Positions 34,600 to 42,315 of a DNA stretch of 64,000 bases are shown here, piece after piece. The notes under the pieces were generated by a model. It saw nothing but the letters and a program-made list of their open reading frames with translations. It made no database searches and was not told the DNA's origin. Source of the stretch: Streptomyces cyaneochromogenes (GTDB lineage Bacteria > Actinomycetota > Actinomycetes > Streptomycetales > Streptomycetaceae); contig NZ_CP034539.1 of assembly GCF_003963535.1 (NCBI RefSeq), positions 1,302,001-1,366,000 on the forward strand. Direction: 5' to 3'. Position 1 is the first letter of the stretch. Each line of letters opens with the position of its first letter. Made by a program: the position numbers and the translations under genes.

Positions 34600-36426
34600 T
34601 CAGAGGGCGATTTCTGGCTTGTGGTGGTCCAGCCACAGGGCGAGGTCGACGACGCGTTCGAGGCGCAGGCGGTGGCCCCACTCCAGTCGCTCGGGCGGGG
34701 TGTCGAGGCAGGGCTTGACGCGGGTCTCGTCGGCCAGCGCCCGGACCTGCTCGACGGACAGCGCGTCGCGGGCCATGTCCTGCAGGCCGCGGTTGTAGTC
34801 GGGGTGGTGGGTGGCCGGGTAGTGGTTCTTGGGCCGGTGCAGGACCGATGCGGGAGCCAGCCCGGTTCCGGCGGCGCGCAGCAGGCTCTTCTCGCGGCCG
34901 TCGAAGCTCTTCAGCGCCCAGGGCGCGTCGAAGGCGTACTGGACGAGCCGGTGATCGCAGTAGGGGACGCGCACCTCAAGGCCCTGGGCCATGCTCAACC
35001 GGTCCTTGCGGTGCAGGAGTTGGCGCAGCCAGCGGGTCAGGGACAGGTGCTGCATCTCGCGCTGCCGGTGCTCGGTGGGGGTCTCGCCGTCGAGGTGGGG
35101 TACGGCGGCCAGGGCGCTGCGGTAGGTGTCGTCGCGGAACTCGCCGATGCGCAGGTCGAGTTCGGGGTTGAGCGGCATGGCGGCCTCGTCGCCGGTGACC
35201 AGCAGCCAGGGGAAGGTGTCGGCGGCCAGCGCCTTGGGGTTGTGGAACCAGGGGTAGCCGCCGAAGACCTCGTCGGCCGCCTCGCCGGACAGGGCGACGG
35301 TGGAATGCCGCCGTATCTCCCCGAACAGCAGATACAGCGAGGTGTCCATGTCACCGACCCCGATCGGCGAGTCGCGGGCGGCGACGACGGCCCTGCGATG
35401 CTCGGGGTCGAGCAGGGCACGCGGGTCGAGTACGACCGTGCTGTGGTCGGTGCCGATGAAGGCGCCCGCCTCTGTGGCGTACGGGGTGTCGTGCCCGGTG
35501 CGCAGGATGTCGCCGGTGAACTGCTCGGCCTGGTCGCTGTAGTCGACGGCGTAGGAGCGGATGCGGGCGTCCGGGCCCTCGCGCAGGCGGAGTTCGTCGG
35601 CGAGCAGGGCGGTCAGGACCGTGGAGTCGATGCCACCGGACAGCAGGCTGCACAGCGGGACGTCGGCCTCCAACTGGCCGCGGGCGGCCCGACCGACCAG
35701 GGTCCCGATCCGGTCCACGGTGGCGTCCCGGTCGTCCTCGTGGACACCGGCCTCCAACTGCCAGTAGCGGCGCTCGCGGATGCCGCCCCGGTCCAGGACG
35801 AGCAGACCGCCCGGCTCGACCTCGCGTACGCCGGACCACACTGTCGGCCCGGTGTTGAACAGCAGGCTGTACGCCTCCCGCAGCCCGTCCGCGTCCACCC
35901 GGGGCCGTATCTCCGGGTGCCGGAAGAGCGCCTTGGGCTCGGAGGCGAAGGCGAGGCCTCCGTCGACGGCCGCCCAGAACAGCGGTTTGACGCCGAGCCG
36001 GTCGCGCACCAGCAGCAGCCGCTCCGCACGCTCGTCCCAGACGGCGAACGCGAACATGCCCTCCAGATGGTCGGCGACCGCCTCACCCCACTCGGCGTAG
36101 GCCCGCAGGACGACCTCGGTGTCGCTACGGGTACGGAACACATGCCCGCGACCGCGGAGTTCGGCTCGCAGTTCGTGGTGGTTGTAGACCTCGCCGCTGT
36201 AGCTCAGGACCAGGGTCGGCGCGTCGGGCCGGTCGGTCATCGGCTGGGCGCCGCCCGCGAGGTCGATGACGGCCAGGCGGCGGTGCCCGATCGCCGCCCG
36301 CTCGCCGAGCCACACGCCGTCCGCGTCGGGGCCACGCGGGGCGAGGGTCGCGGTCATGGCCTCGATGACCGGGGCCTGGATGCGGGCGTCGTGGTGGAAG
36401 GACGCCCAGCCGGTGATTCCGCACAT
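34600..36426 (-). CDS. asnB: asparagine-synthetase-type amidotransferase
   Basis: This 608-aa protein has a complete N-terminal class II glutaminase domain starting MCGITGWASF, with the Cys2 nucleophile. The synthetase domain has PP-loop SLLSGGIDST and ALSGEAADEVFGGY. The canonical activity is ATP-dependent amidation of a carboxylate with glutamine. In biosynthetic clusters such proteins also amidate or cyclise other acids, so it may tailor the isonitrile product rather than make asparagine. AGGAG stands 6 nt before the ATG. Confidence 0.92.
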   Translation of the reverse strand: MCGITGWASFHHDARIQAPVIEAMTATLAPRGPDADGVWLGERAAIGHRRLAVIDLAGGAQPMTDRPDAPTLVLSYSGEVYNHHELRAELRGRGHVFRTRSDTEVVLRAYAEWGEAVADHLEGMFAFAVWDERAERLLLVRDRLGVKPLFWAAVDGGLAFASEPKALFRHPEIRPRVDADGLREAYSLLFNTGPTVWSGVREVEPGGLLVLDRGGIRERRYWQLEAGVHEDDRDATVDRIGTLVGRAARGQLEADVPLCSLLSGGIDSTVLTALLADELRLREGPDARIRSYAVDYSDQAEQFTGDILRTGHDTPYATEAGAFIGTDHSTVVLDPRALLDPEHRRAVVAARDSPIGVGDMDTSLYLLFGEIRRHSTVALSGEAADEVFGGYPWFHNPKALAADTFPWLLVTGDEAAMPLNPELDLRIGEFRDDTYRSALAAVPHLDGETPTEHRQREMQHLSLTRWLRQLLHRKDRLSMAQGLEVRVPYCDHRLVQYAFDAPWALKSFDGREKSLLRAAGTGLAPASVLHRPKNHYPATHHPDYNRGLQDMARDALSVEQVRALADETRVKPCLDTPPERLEWGHRLRLERVVDLALWLDHHKPEIAL

Positions 36427-36439
36427 GGGGACTCCTGGG

Positions 36440-37792
36440 TCAGGTCGAGACGGTGTCGGTGGTCCGCTCGGGCACGGCGGCGGCCCGTCGGCCGGGCAGC
36501 GCGAGCAGAGGTACGGCGAGACAGGCCGACGCGGCGGCCAGAGCCAGCCCCGCTCGCGCTCCGTCGCCGGGCCCGGCCAGGGCCCACACGGCGGTGGCCA
36601 GGGCGGGGCCGAGGGTGAAGCCGAGGCTGCGGGCGACCTGCACCGTCGAGCCGACCGTCGCGGTGCGACCCGGTGGGGCGGCGCCCATGAGCAGGGCCTG
36701 CGTCGGGCCTCCGTTGAGGCCCATGCCGACGCCGGCCAGCGCCAGCCGCCAGGCCACGTCGGGCGGGGACCAGGCGTCACCCAGCGGGACCAGCAGGAGG
36801 AGGCCGGCCGCGGTGAGGACCGCGCCGGTGACCGCGACCCGCCGGAACCCGTACCGGTCGGCGAGCCGACCGCCGAAGGGCCCGGCCAGCCCCATGCCCA
36901 GCGGGAAGGCGAGCACGGTCAGCCCGGTCGCGGTGGCGCTGACGCCGTCGTCCCGCTGGAAGTGAAGGGCTACGACGTAGTGCATGGCGGCGAAGCCGGA
37001 CGCGAGCGCCAGCACCGCACCATGCGCGCGAAAAAGCCTCGCTGCCCGCAGGACTCCGGTCACCGGACGGCCGCCCGACCCGCGCAGCCACCACCACAAC
37101 GGCGGTACGGCACCGGCTGCGAGCAGCAGCCACGTCGGTTCCCCGGAACCGAAGGTCAGGGCGAGCAGCAGCGCGGACAGGCCGGCGGCCACCGCGAGCG
37201 CGTCACCCAGTGCCCGCCTGCCGGGTCCGCGCAGCGCGCCGTCCCTGGGCATCGCCCGCCACGCCACGGCCAACGCCAGCAGGCAGAACGGGATCTTCAC
37301 CAGGAACACCCAGCGCCAGCCCAGCTGGTCGAGCAGCAGCCCGCCCACCGCCGGGCCGGTCACCGCGCCCAGCGGGCCGAGCGTCGCCGGGACGCTCATC
37401 GCCCGGCCGCGCGCTTCGGGCCGTACGGCGCGGATCACCAGCACCGGCATCAGCACGAACAGCACCGCCGCGCACGCGCCCTGCCCTACTCGGGCCGCGA
37501 TCAGCCAGGCGGCCCAGGGAGAGAGGGCGGCCAGAGCACTGCACAGCGCGAAACCGGCGGTGGCCGCCGGCAGCGCGTGCCGCGTGCCCGTGCCGTCCAG
37601 CCAGCGCCCGACCGGCAACAGCAGGGCGACGACCGGGAGTTGGTACCCCAACGCCGCCCACTGTGCCGTCGCGGCCGAGACGTGCAGGCCCTCGGCGATG
37701 TCGGCCAGCGCCACGTTGACGATGTTCATGTCGAGCATCGCCACGAACGACAGCAGGCCCGCCACGGCCACGAGAACCCAGCGGTCCGTCAC
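36440..37792 (-). CDS. MFS exporter of the isonitrile operon
   Basis: This 450-aa transporter has 12-14 helices, with LLSFVAMLDMNIVNVALADI in helix 1 and RVGQGACAAVLFVLMPVLVI as motif C. GGLLLDQLGWRWVFLVKIP and GGRLADRYGFRR also fit. It is a DHA-type efflux pump and presumably secretes the isonitrile product. The GTG start has GAGGGGG upstream. It is 14 nt before the amidotransferase gene, so export and synthesis are co-expressed. Confidence 0.88.
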   Translation of the reverse strand: MTDRWVLVAVAGLLSFVAMLDMNIVNVALADIAEGLHVSAATAQWAALGYQLPVVALLLPVGRWLDGTGTRHALPAATAGFALCSALAALSPWAAWLIAARVGQGACAAVLFVLMPVLVIRAVRPEARGRAMSVPATLGPLGAVTGPAVGGLLLDQLGWRWVFLVKIPFCLLALAVAWRAMPRDGALRGPGRRALGDALAVAAGLSALLLALTFGSGEPTWLLLAAGAVPPLWWWLRGSGGRPVTGVLRAARLFRAHGAVLALASGFAAMHYVVALHFQRDDGVSATATGLTVLAFPLGMGLAGPFGGRLADRYGFRRVAVTGAVLTAAGLLLLVPLGDAWSPPDVAWRLALAGVGMGLNGGPTQALLMGAAPPGRTATVGSTVQVARSLGFTLGPALATAVWALAGPGDGARAGLALAAASACLAVPLLALPGRRAAAVPERTTDTVST

Positions 37793-37818
37793 CCTCGCGC
37801 CCCCTCCCCCTCACGACC

Positions 37819-37836
37819 GGCTGCCGGTCGGCAGCC
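37819..37836. promoter_or_regulatory. inverted repeat upstream of the MFS exporter
   Basis: GGCTGCCG and CGGCAGCC form perfect 8-bp arms around GT, 27 nt upstream of the exporter start. An 11-bp direct repeat (GGGCCGTAGA-like) lies 70-90 nt further upstream. It may be an operator or attenuator that sets exporter and biosynthetic levels apart from the uptake genes. Confidence 0.4.
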
Positions 37837-37945
37837 TCGTTCCAGAGGTCGGGGGCACAGGGGGTCGAGTTCCCGAACATGGCCGGAAATATGATGAAAC
37901 GCGGAATGGGCCTGCGTACGGCCCTCTACGGCCCTTCTACAGCGG

Positions 37946-38197
37946 TCAGGCCGACACGATGCCGTCCAGCTTCCCGGACTTGGCCTCCGCCACCAGCGAG
38001 GAGAACTGGTCCGCGCTCATCTGCACCCGTTGCCCGAAGTCGTCCGTGAGGACGACGCGGCGCTCGGCCGGGGCCGCGGGGTCGACGAAGAGTTGCGGAC
38101 AGCCGCAGTCGCAGTTGCCGCAGAAAGTCGCCACCGGGTCCAGGCCGTTCATACCGTCCACGCCGTCCGTGCCGCCCATGCCTTGGATTTCGCTCAT
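37946..38197 (-). CDS. 83-aa Cys-cluster protein of the isonitrile operon
   Basis: I do not recognise a named family. The N-terminal third is Gly/Asp-rich (GMGGTDGVDGMNGLDP). It is followed by the compact cysteine cluster FCGNCDCGCPQLF at about 26-38. The C-terminal half, VVLTDDFGQRVQMSADQF and SLVAEAKSGKLDGIV, looks like a small folded or leader-like segment. Four cysteines in CxxCxCxC spacing suggest metal binding. It could be a metallochaperone, a metal sensor or even a peptide substrate. It lies 28 nt after the importer ATPase gene and before the exporter. Confidence 0.8.
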   Translation of the reverse strand: MSEIQGMGGTDGVDGMNGLDPVATFCGNCDCGCPQLFVDPAAPAERRVVLTDDFGQRVQMSADQFSSLVAEAKSGKLDGIVSA

Positions 38198-38225
38198 AGT
38201 TCACAACCTTCGCGATCGTGGGCGC

Positions 38226-39077
38226 TCACCGGTGTGACCGCCCGGGACCAGCACCCGAGACGCCGCTCGGGGCCGACATGGGGATACCCGCGCCGTCCGG
38301 CCCGTCCACCGGAGACCGATGATCGAAGGCGATCAGCGGGTCGCCGGTCAGCGGATGCTCAGCCACGGCCGCCCGCACACCGAACACCGCGGCCAGCAGG
38401 GCGGGTTGGAGCACCTCACGGGGTGGGCCCGAGGCGACCACCCGGCCGCCGTGCAGGACGTGCAGCCGGTCGCAGACGGAGGCGGCGGCGTTGAGGTCGT
38501 GCAGCGACACCAGGGTCGTGCGGCGCCGGGTCCGGAGCAGGGCGAGCAGTTCGACCTGGTGGCGGATGTCGAGGTGGTTGGTGGGTTCGTCCAGGACCAG
38601 GACGTCCGGCTGCTGGGCGAAGGCGCGGGCCAGCAGTACGCGTTGGCGTTCGCCGCCGGACAGTTCCGTGAAGCGGCGCGCGGTGTGCCCTGCCATGCCG
38701 ACGTCCGCGAGGGCGCGGGCGACGACGTCCCGGTCGGTGGCGTCCTCCCCGGCGAAGGCCCGCTTGTAGGGCGTACGGCCCATGGCGACGACCTCGCGGA
38801 CGGTCAGCTCGAAGTCGCCGCCACGCTCCTGTGGGAGGGCGGCGACATGGCGGGCCGACCGGGCCGGGGGAATGTCCCCGATGTCGGCCCCGTCGAGCAG
38901 CACCCGTCCGGCGGTCGGCTTCAAGTGCCGGTACACGGTGCGCAGGAGGGTGGACTTGCCGCTGCCGTTCGGACCGACGAGGCCGGTGATCTCCCCTTCG
39001 GCCGCGATCAGATGGGCGCCGGCGACGACCGTACGGCCGGCGTACGCGACGTGCAGGTCTTCGATGTCGATCCTCAA
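38226..39077 (-). CDS. ABC ATPase of the isonitrile-operon importer
   Basis: This 283-aa ATPase has Walker A GPNGSGKST, signature LSGGERQR, Walker B VLVLDEPTNHLD and H-loop SLHDLNAAASV. It is a close relative of the ATPase at 30436 and fits FecCD-type importers. The in-frame start is TTG at 39077 with GGGGGAGCGG upstream. That start lies in the last copy of a 23-bp tandem repeat separating it from the permease gene. The C-terminal 35 residues are Pro/Gly/Ser-rich. Confidence 0.88.
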   Translation of the reverse strand: MRIDIEDLHVAYAGRTVVAGAHLIAAEGEITGLVGPNGSGKSTLLRTVYRHLKPTAGRVLLDGADIGDIPPARSARHVAALPQERGGDFELTVREVVAMGRTPYKRAFAGEDATDRDVVARALADVGMAGHTARRFTELSGGERQRVLLARAFAQQPDVLVLDEPTNHLDIRHQVELLALLRTRRRTTLVSLHDLNAAASVCDRLHVLHGGRVVASGPPREVLQPALLAAVFGVRAAVAEHPLTGDPLIAFDHRSPVDGPDGAGIPMSAPSGVSGAGPGRSHR

Positions 39078-39123
39078 CGCCCGCTCCCCCAGATCCTCAA
39101 CGTCCGCTCTCCCAGATCCTCAA
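39069..39123. repeat. 23-bp tandem repeat (three TTG-start copies) between permease and ATPase
   Basis: On the minus strand TTGAGGATC recurs with an exact 23-bp period, ending at 39123, 39100 and 39077. Each unit contains a ribosome-binding-site-like GGGAGAGCGG or GGGGGAGCGG. The first copy contains the permease stop (TTGA). Only the copy at 39077 is in frame with the ATPase. A simple history is an original TTGA overlap later spread by duplication. Confidence 0.8.
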
Positions 39124-40217
39124 CTTCCGCTCCCCAGACGCCGGTCGAGCAGATACAGCAGTGCCGGAGCCCCGATGAGCGAGGTGACCACGCCGACCGG
39201 CAACTCCTGGGTGTCCATCGCCGTACGGCAGACGATGTCGACGACCACCATCAGCAGCGCCCCGAACAGCGCGGAGACCGGCAGCAGACGCCGGTGGTCG
39301 CCGCCGACGACCAGTCGGCAGACGTGCGGCACCATCAGCGCGACGAAGGCGATCGCCCCCGAGACGGCGACCAGGACGCCCGTCAGCACGCTGGTCACCG
39401 TGAACAGCTCCCGTCGCAGCCGGGTGACGTCGACACCGAGCCCGGCCGCGGTCTCGTCGCCCATCAGCAGGGCGTTCAGTCCCCGGGCGCGCGCCTGGAG
39501 GCACAGCCACCCGGCCGGTACGGCGACCGCGGGGACGGCCAGCAGTTCCCAGTTCGCCCCGCTGAGGCTGCCCATGAGCCAGAACAGCACGCTGTGGGTC
39601 TGCTGCTCGTCCCCGGCCCGCAACACCAGGTAGCTGGTGAACCCGGACAGGAACTGCCCGATCGCCACCCCGGCCAGCACCAGCCGCAGCGGCGCGAATC
39701 CGCCGCCCCGCCGGGCCACGGCCCACACCAGCGCGAAGGTCGCCAGTGCTCCGACGAAGGCCGCCCCGGACCGCCCGAGCCCCAGGGACCCGCCGGCGCC
39801 GAGACCGAGGACGATCGCGGCGACCGCGCCCAGGGAGGCACCGTTGGAGATGCCCAGGAGGTAGGGGTCGGCCAGGGGATTGCGCACCAGTGCCTGCACC
39901 GCCGTACCGACGAGTCCGAGCCCGGCGCCGACGAGGGCCGCCAACAGGGCACGCGGGACGCGCAGTTGCCAGACGATCAGGTCGTCGGTGCCGGGGCGCG
40001 CGGCCTCGCCGGACAGGCGGCGCCCGACCACGCTCCACACCTCACCGGCCGGGATGGACGTCGAGCCCCAGGACACCGCCGCGGTGAGGGCGGCGAGCAG
40101 CGCCAGGGCGAGGGCCAGTGCCAGCGGTCCGGCGGGCACGGAGCGGGTGCGCTCCTGCCGGTCCTGCCGGTCCGACCGGCCCCGCGTCTCCTTCCGGCCT
40201 GCCAGGGTGCCGATCAT
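39120..40217 (-). CDS. FecCD-family permease of the isonitrile-operon importer
   Basis: This 365-aa permease has RVPRALLAALVGAGLGLVGT, VRNPLADPYLLGISNGASLGA, GSLSGANWELLAV and AFVALMVPHVCRLVVGGDHR, all FecCD landmarks, and about ten membrane helices. The N-terminal 30 residues are Arg/Asp/Gln-rich and cytosolic. The ATG at 40217 lies 2 nt after the binding-protein stop. It would import a metallophore complex with the adjacent ATPase and lipoprotein. Confidence 0.9.
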   Translation of the reverse strand: MIGTLAGRKETRGRSDRQDRQERTRSVPAGPLALALALALLAALTAAVSWGSTSIPAGEVWSVVGRRLSGEAARPGTDDLIVWQLRVPRALLAALVGAGLGLVGTAVQALVRNPLADPYLLGISNGASLGAVAAIVLGLGAGGSLGLGRSGAAFVGALATFALVWAVARRGGGFAPLRLVLAGVAIGQFLSGFTSYLVLRAGDEQQTHSVLFWLMGSLSGANWELLAVPAVAVPAGWLCLQARARGLNALLMGDETAAGLGVDVTRLRRELFTVTSVLTGVLVAVSGAIAFVALMVPHVCRLVVGGDHRRLLPVSALFGALLMVVVDIVCRTAMDTQELPVGVVTSLIGAPALLYLLDRRLGSGS

Positions 40218-40219
40218 GG

Positions 40220-41293
40220 TCAGCCGACCTTGCCGGGGTACAGGGTCTTCGCGATCTCCTCGACCGTGTCGGCGTTGGTGACACCGGCGATGGTGGTCCG
40301 TTCGGAGCCGATGCGCAGGAAGCGGCCCTCCTCCGCGGCCTTCAGGCCCTTGGTGGCGAGGTTCGACTCCAGCCACCGCTGCGCCTCGTCGAACGCCTTC
40401 TCGTTCGCGGCCGCGCTGCCCCGGTCACGCACACCGAGCTGGATCCAGTCCGGGTTCGTGGCGATCACGTCCTCCCAGCCGACCTGCTTGAAGTCGCCGT
40501 CACAGTCGGCGAAGACGTTGCGGGCCCCGGCGAGGGTGATGACCGCGTTGGCGACCTGGCGGTTGCAGACGGCCATGGGCTGCTTGGTGCCGGCGTCGTA
40601 GTCGAAGAAGAAGTACGTGGGCCGCTCGTCCTCCGGCGTCGCGCCCACCGCCTTCCGGACGGCGTCGACCTTCTTCTTCATCCCGTCGACGAGTTCCTTC
40701 GCCTTGGCGCTCGTCCCCGTGACCGCGCCGAGCGAGGTGATGTCGGCCTCGACGGCCGCGAGGTCGGTGACCGGGCCCTTGCTCGTCGCGGCGCAGGCCG
40801 TCGACTTCAGGAAGGTGTGCTTGATGCCGGCCGCCTCGAACTCCTCCTCGGTCGGGGCGTCCCCCATTCCGCCGCCCATGTTCATCGAGGCGAAGGTGTC
40901 GATGTAGAGGTCGGCGCCGGAGCCGAGCAGCTTCTCCTTGGGGATGACGGTGTCGCTGAGCACCTTCACCCGCTGTGCCTGCGCGTCGAGTTCGCCGGGC
41001 AGCGTGCCCTTGCCGGGCGGGAAGCCGGTGCCGATCACCTTGTCCCCGGCGCCCAGCCGGAGCAGCAGTTCCAGACCGGCGGCGTTGCTGGTGACGATGT
41101 TCTTCGGGGCGTAGGTGAAGGTGGTCCTGGCGCCCGCGCAGTCGGTGACGGTGACCGGGTACCCCGCGGAGTCGCCCTTGCCGCCCTTGCCGGCGGCGGG
41201 GTCCGTCTGGTCCCCGCCCCCGCTGCCGCAGCCCGCCGCCAGCAGGCCGCCGAGCACCGCGGCCGTCGTAGCCCGCCCCACACGAGAACGCAT
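40220..41293 (-). CDS. metal-chelate-binding lipoprotein of the isonitrile operon
   Basis: This 357-aa protein has a signal peptide with lipobox LLAAGC, then a TroA/FecB-type binding fold: APKNIVTSNAAGLELLLRLG, GADLYIDTF and NPDWIQLGVRD. A Met-rich loop (SMNMGGGMGD) and several Cys in the mature protein are unusual and could contact metal. GGGGAG is 5 nt before the ATG. It is the first gene of the operon that ends with the isonitrile synthase, so the receptor and the product are probably matched. Confidence 0.88.
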   Translation of the reverse strand: MRSRVGRATTAAVLGGLLAAGCGSGGGDQTDPAAGKGGKGDSAGYPVTVTDCAGARTTFTYAPKNIVTSNAAGLELLLRLGAGDKVIGTGFPPGKGTLPGELDAQAQRVKVLSDTVIPKEKLLGSGADLYIDTFASMNMGGGMGDAPTEEEFEAAGIKHTFLKSTACAATSKGPVTDLAAVEADITSLGAVTGTSAKAKELVDGMKKKVDAVRKAVGATPEDERPTYFFFDYDAGTKQPMAVCNRQVANAVITLAGARNVFADCDGDFKQVGWEDVIATNPDWIQLGVRDRGSAAANEKAFDEAQRWLESNLATKGLKAAEEGRFLRIGSERTTIAGVTNADTVEEIAKTLYPGKVG

Positions 41294-41361
41294 CAAAACT
41301 CCCCGAATTCACTGGATGCACGGGGCGGATCTCCGCCGCCCGAACCAGTAGTCGGGGCGAA

Positions 41362-41399
41362 CCCGGCGTCAGTTCCCGGCAGGGGGAACCGACACCGGG
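41362..41399 (-). terminator. strong hairpin between the ECF sigma gene and the isonitrile operon
   Basis: Arms of 9 bp (CCCGGCGTC with GACACCGGG, one G-T pair) and 6 bp (GTTCCC with GGGAAC) stack around the loop GGCAGG. It begins 8 nt after the sigma stop. There is no T tract. It may end the copper/sigma transcript or act as an attenuator in the leader of the binding-protein gene. A second hairpin (GGGCGG with CCGCCC) follows at about 41322-41342. Confidence 0.55.
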
Positions 41400-41406
41400 T
41401 TCCCGG

Positions 41407-42087
41407 TCAGGCGGCCACGGCTACCGGTTCGGCCACGGTCACCGGGTCCGCCTCGGCCTCGGCCAGCAGTTCGACGAGGGTCGCCCGGGCGCGGGCCACG
41501 CGCGAACGGACCGTCCCGACGGGGCAGTCGCTCACCTCGGCCGCCTCCGCGTAGGGCAGGCCCGCCAGCTGGGTCAGGACGAACGCCTCGCGCCGCTCGT
41601 CGGGCAGCGCGTCCAGCAGGTCGAGCAGGGCGATGCCGTCGTCGAAGCCGGGCAGTCCGGTCGGCTGGGCACGTTCCGCCAGTACCGTCCAGTCGTCGGT
41701 GTCGGACAGCCGGGGCCGGGCGGCCGCGTAGCGGTGGCTGTCGATCACCGCGCGGCGCGCGATGGACAGCAGCCACGCGCGCGCCGACGAACGGCCCTCG
41801 AACCGGTGCAGGCTGCCGAGCGCCCGCAGGAACGTGTCCTGCGCGAGGTCGTCGGCGGCCTGCGGATCGGCGGACAGATGGGCCACATAGCGCACGACGT
41901 CGCGGTGCAGCGACCGAACGAAACGGTCGGTCGCGTCCGGGTCGCCGCCGCGGGCGGCGAGTGCCCAGGCGGTCGTGGACTCGTCGCACGAGGCCGTTCT
42001 GGAGGGGGTGGTCGGGTGGGAGGTGTTGTCCGCCTTCGTGTGCCTCACGCGTACGGCGCGCGAGGAGGGCAGGGCAGGAGTGATCAC
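41407..42087 (-). CDS. ECF-family RNA polymerase sigma factor
   Basis: This 226-aa protein has sigma region 2 (VVRYVAHLSADPQAADDLAQDTFLRAL) and region 4 (LPDERREAFVLTQLAGLPYAEAAEVSDCPVGTVRSRVARARA, given here in part). I chose the GTG at 42087 because AGAAGGA lies 6 nt upstream. No obvious zinc-binding anti-sigma gene is adjacent. The Met/His-rich membrane protein upstream could play that part. Targets may include the copper genes or the isonitrile operon directly downstream. Confidence 0.88.
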   Translation of the reverse strand: MITPALPSSRAVRVRHTKADNTSHPTTPSRTASCDESTTAWALAARGGDPDATDRFVRSLHRDVVRYVAHLSADPQAADDLAQDTFLRALGSLHRFEGRSSARAWLLSIARRAVIDSHRYAAARPRLSDTDDWTVLAERAQPTGLPGFDDGIALLDLLDALPDERREAFVLTQLAGLPYAEAAEVSDCPVGTVRSRVARARATLVELLAEAEADPVTVAEPVAVAA

Positions 42088-42315
42088 CTGAGTCCTTCTC
42101 GAGTAGTCCGGGCTCCGGTACGGCGAAGGGCACAGCGGCGGGCACGAAGGCGTCACCGCCGGGCACCAAGGCACGTGAGAGGTACGGGCACGCCGTACCG
42201 GAGGAGTCCGGGGTTGCGGGAAACGGCCGTACGGCAGGTACGGCCGAGGCCCGAGGCACGGTCGGCGTCGACGACGCGACAGCCGTGTCCGTACGGCCTC
42301 GGGGAACCGGCTGTC

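Noticed and set aside
33136..36618. A very long plus-strand open frame (over 1100 codons) across the P450 and amidotransferase genes
   Set aside because: It is antisense to two clear enzymes with conserved motifs. Long antisense frames are normal at this GC content, and the translation has no recognisable domain.
36440..37792. The exporter as a possible dedicated copper or siderophore importer
   Set aside because: Its motifs are those of drug-type proton antiporters, so export is the better call.
37880..37946. A possible short peptide gene starting MFGNSTPCAPDLW between the Cys-cluster protein and the exporter
   Set aside because: It has no ribosome binding site, and the frame runs on into the exporter gene out of frame.
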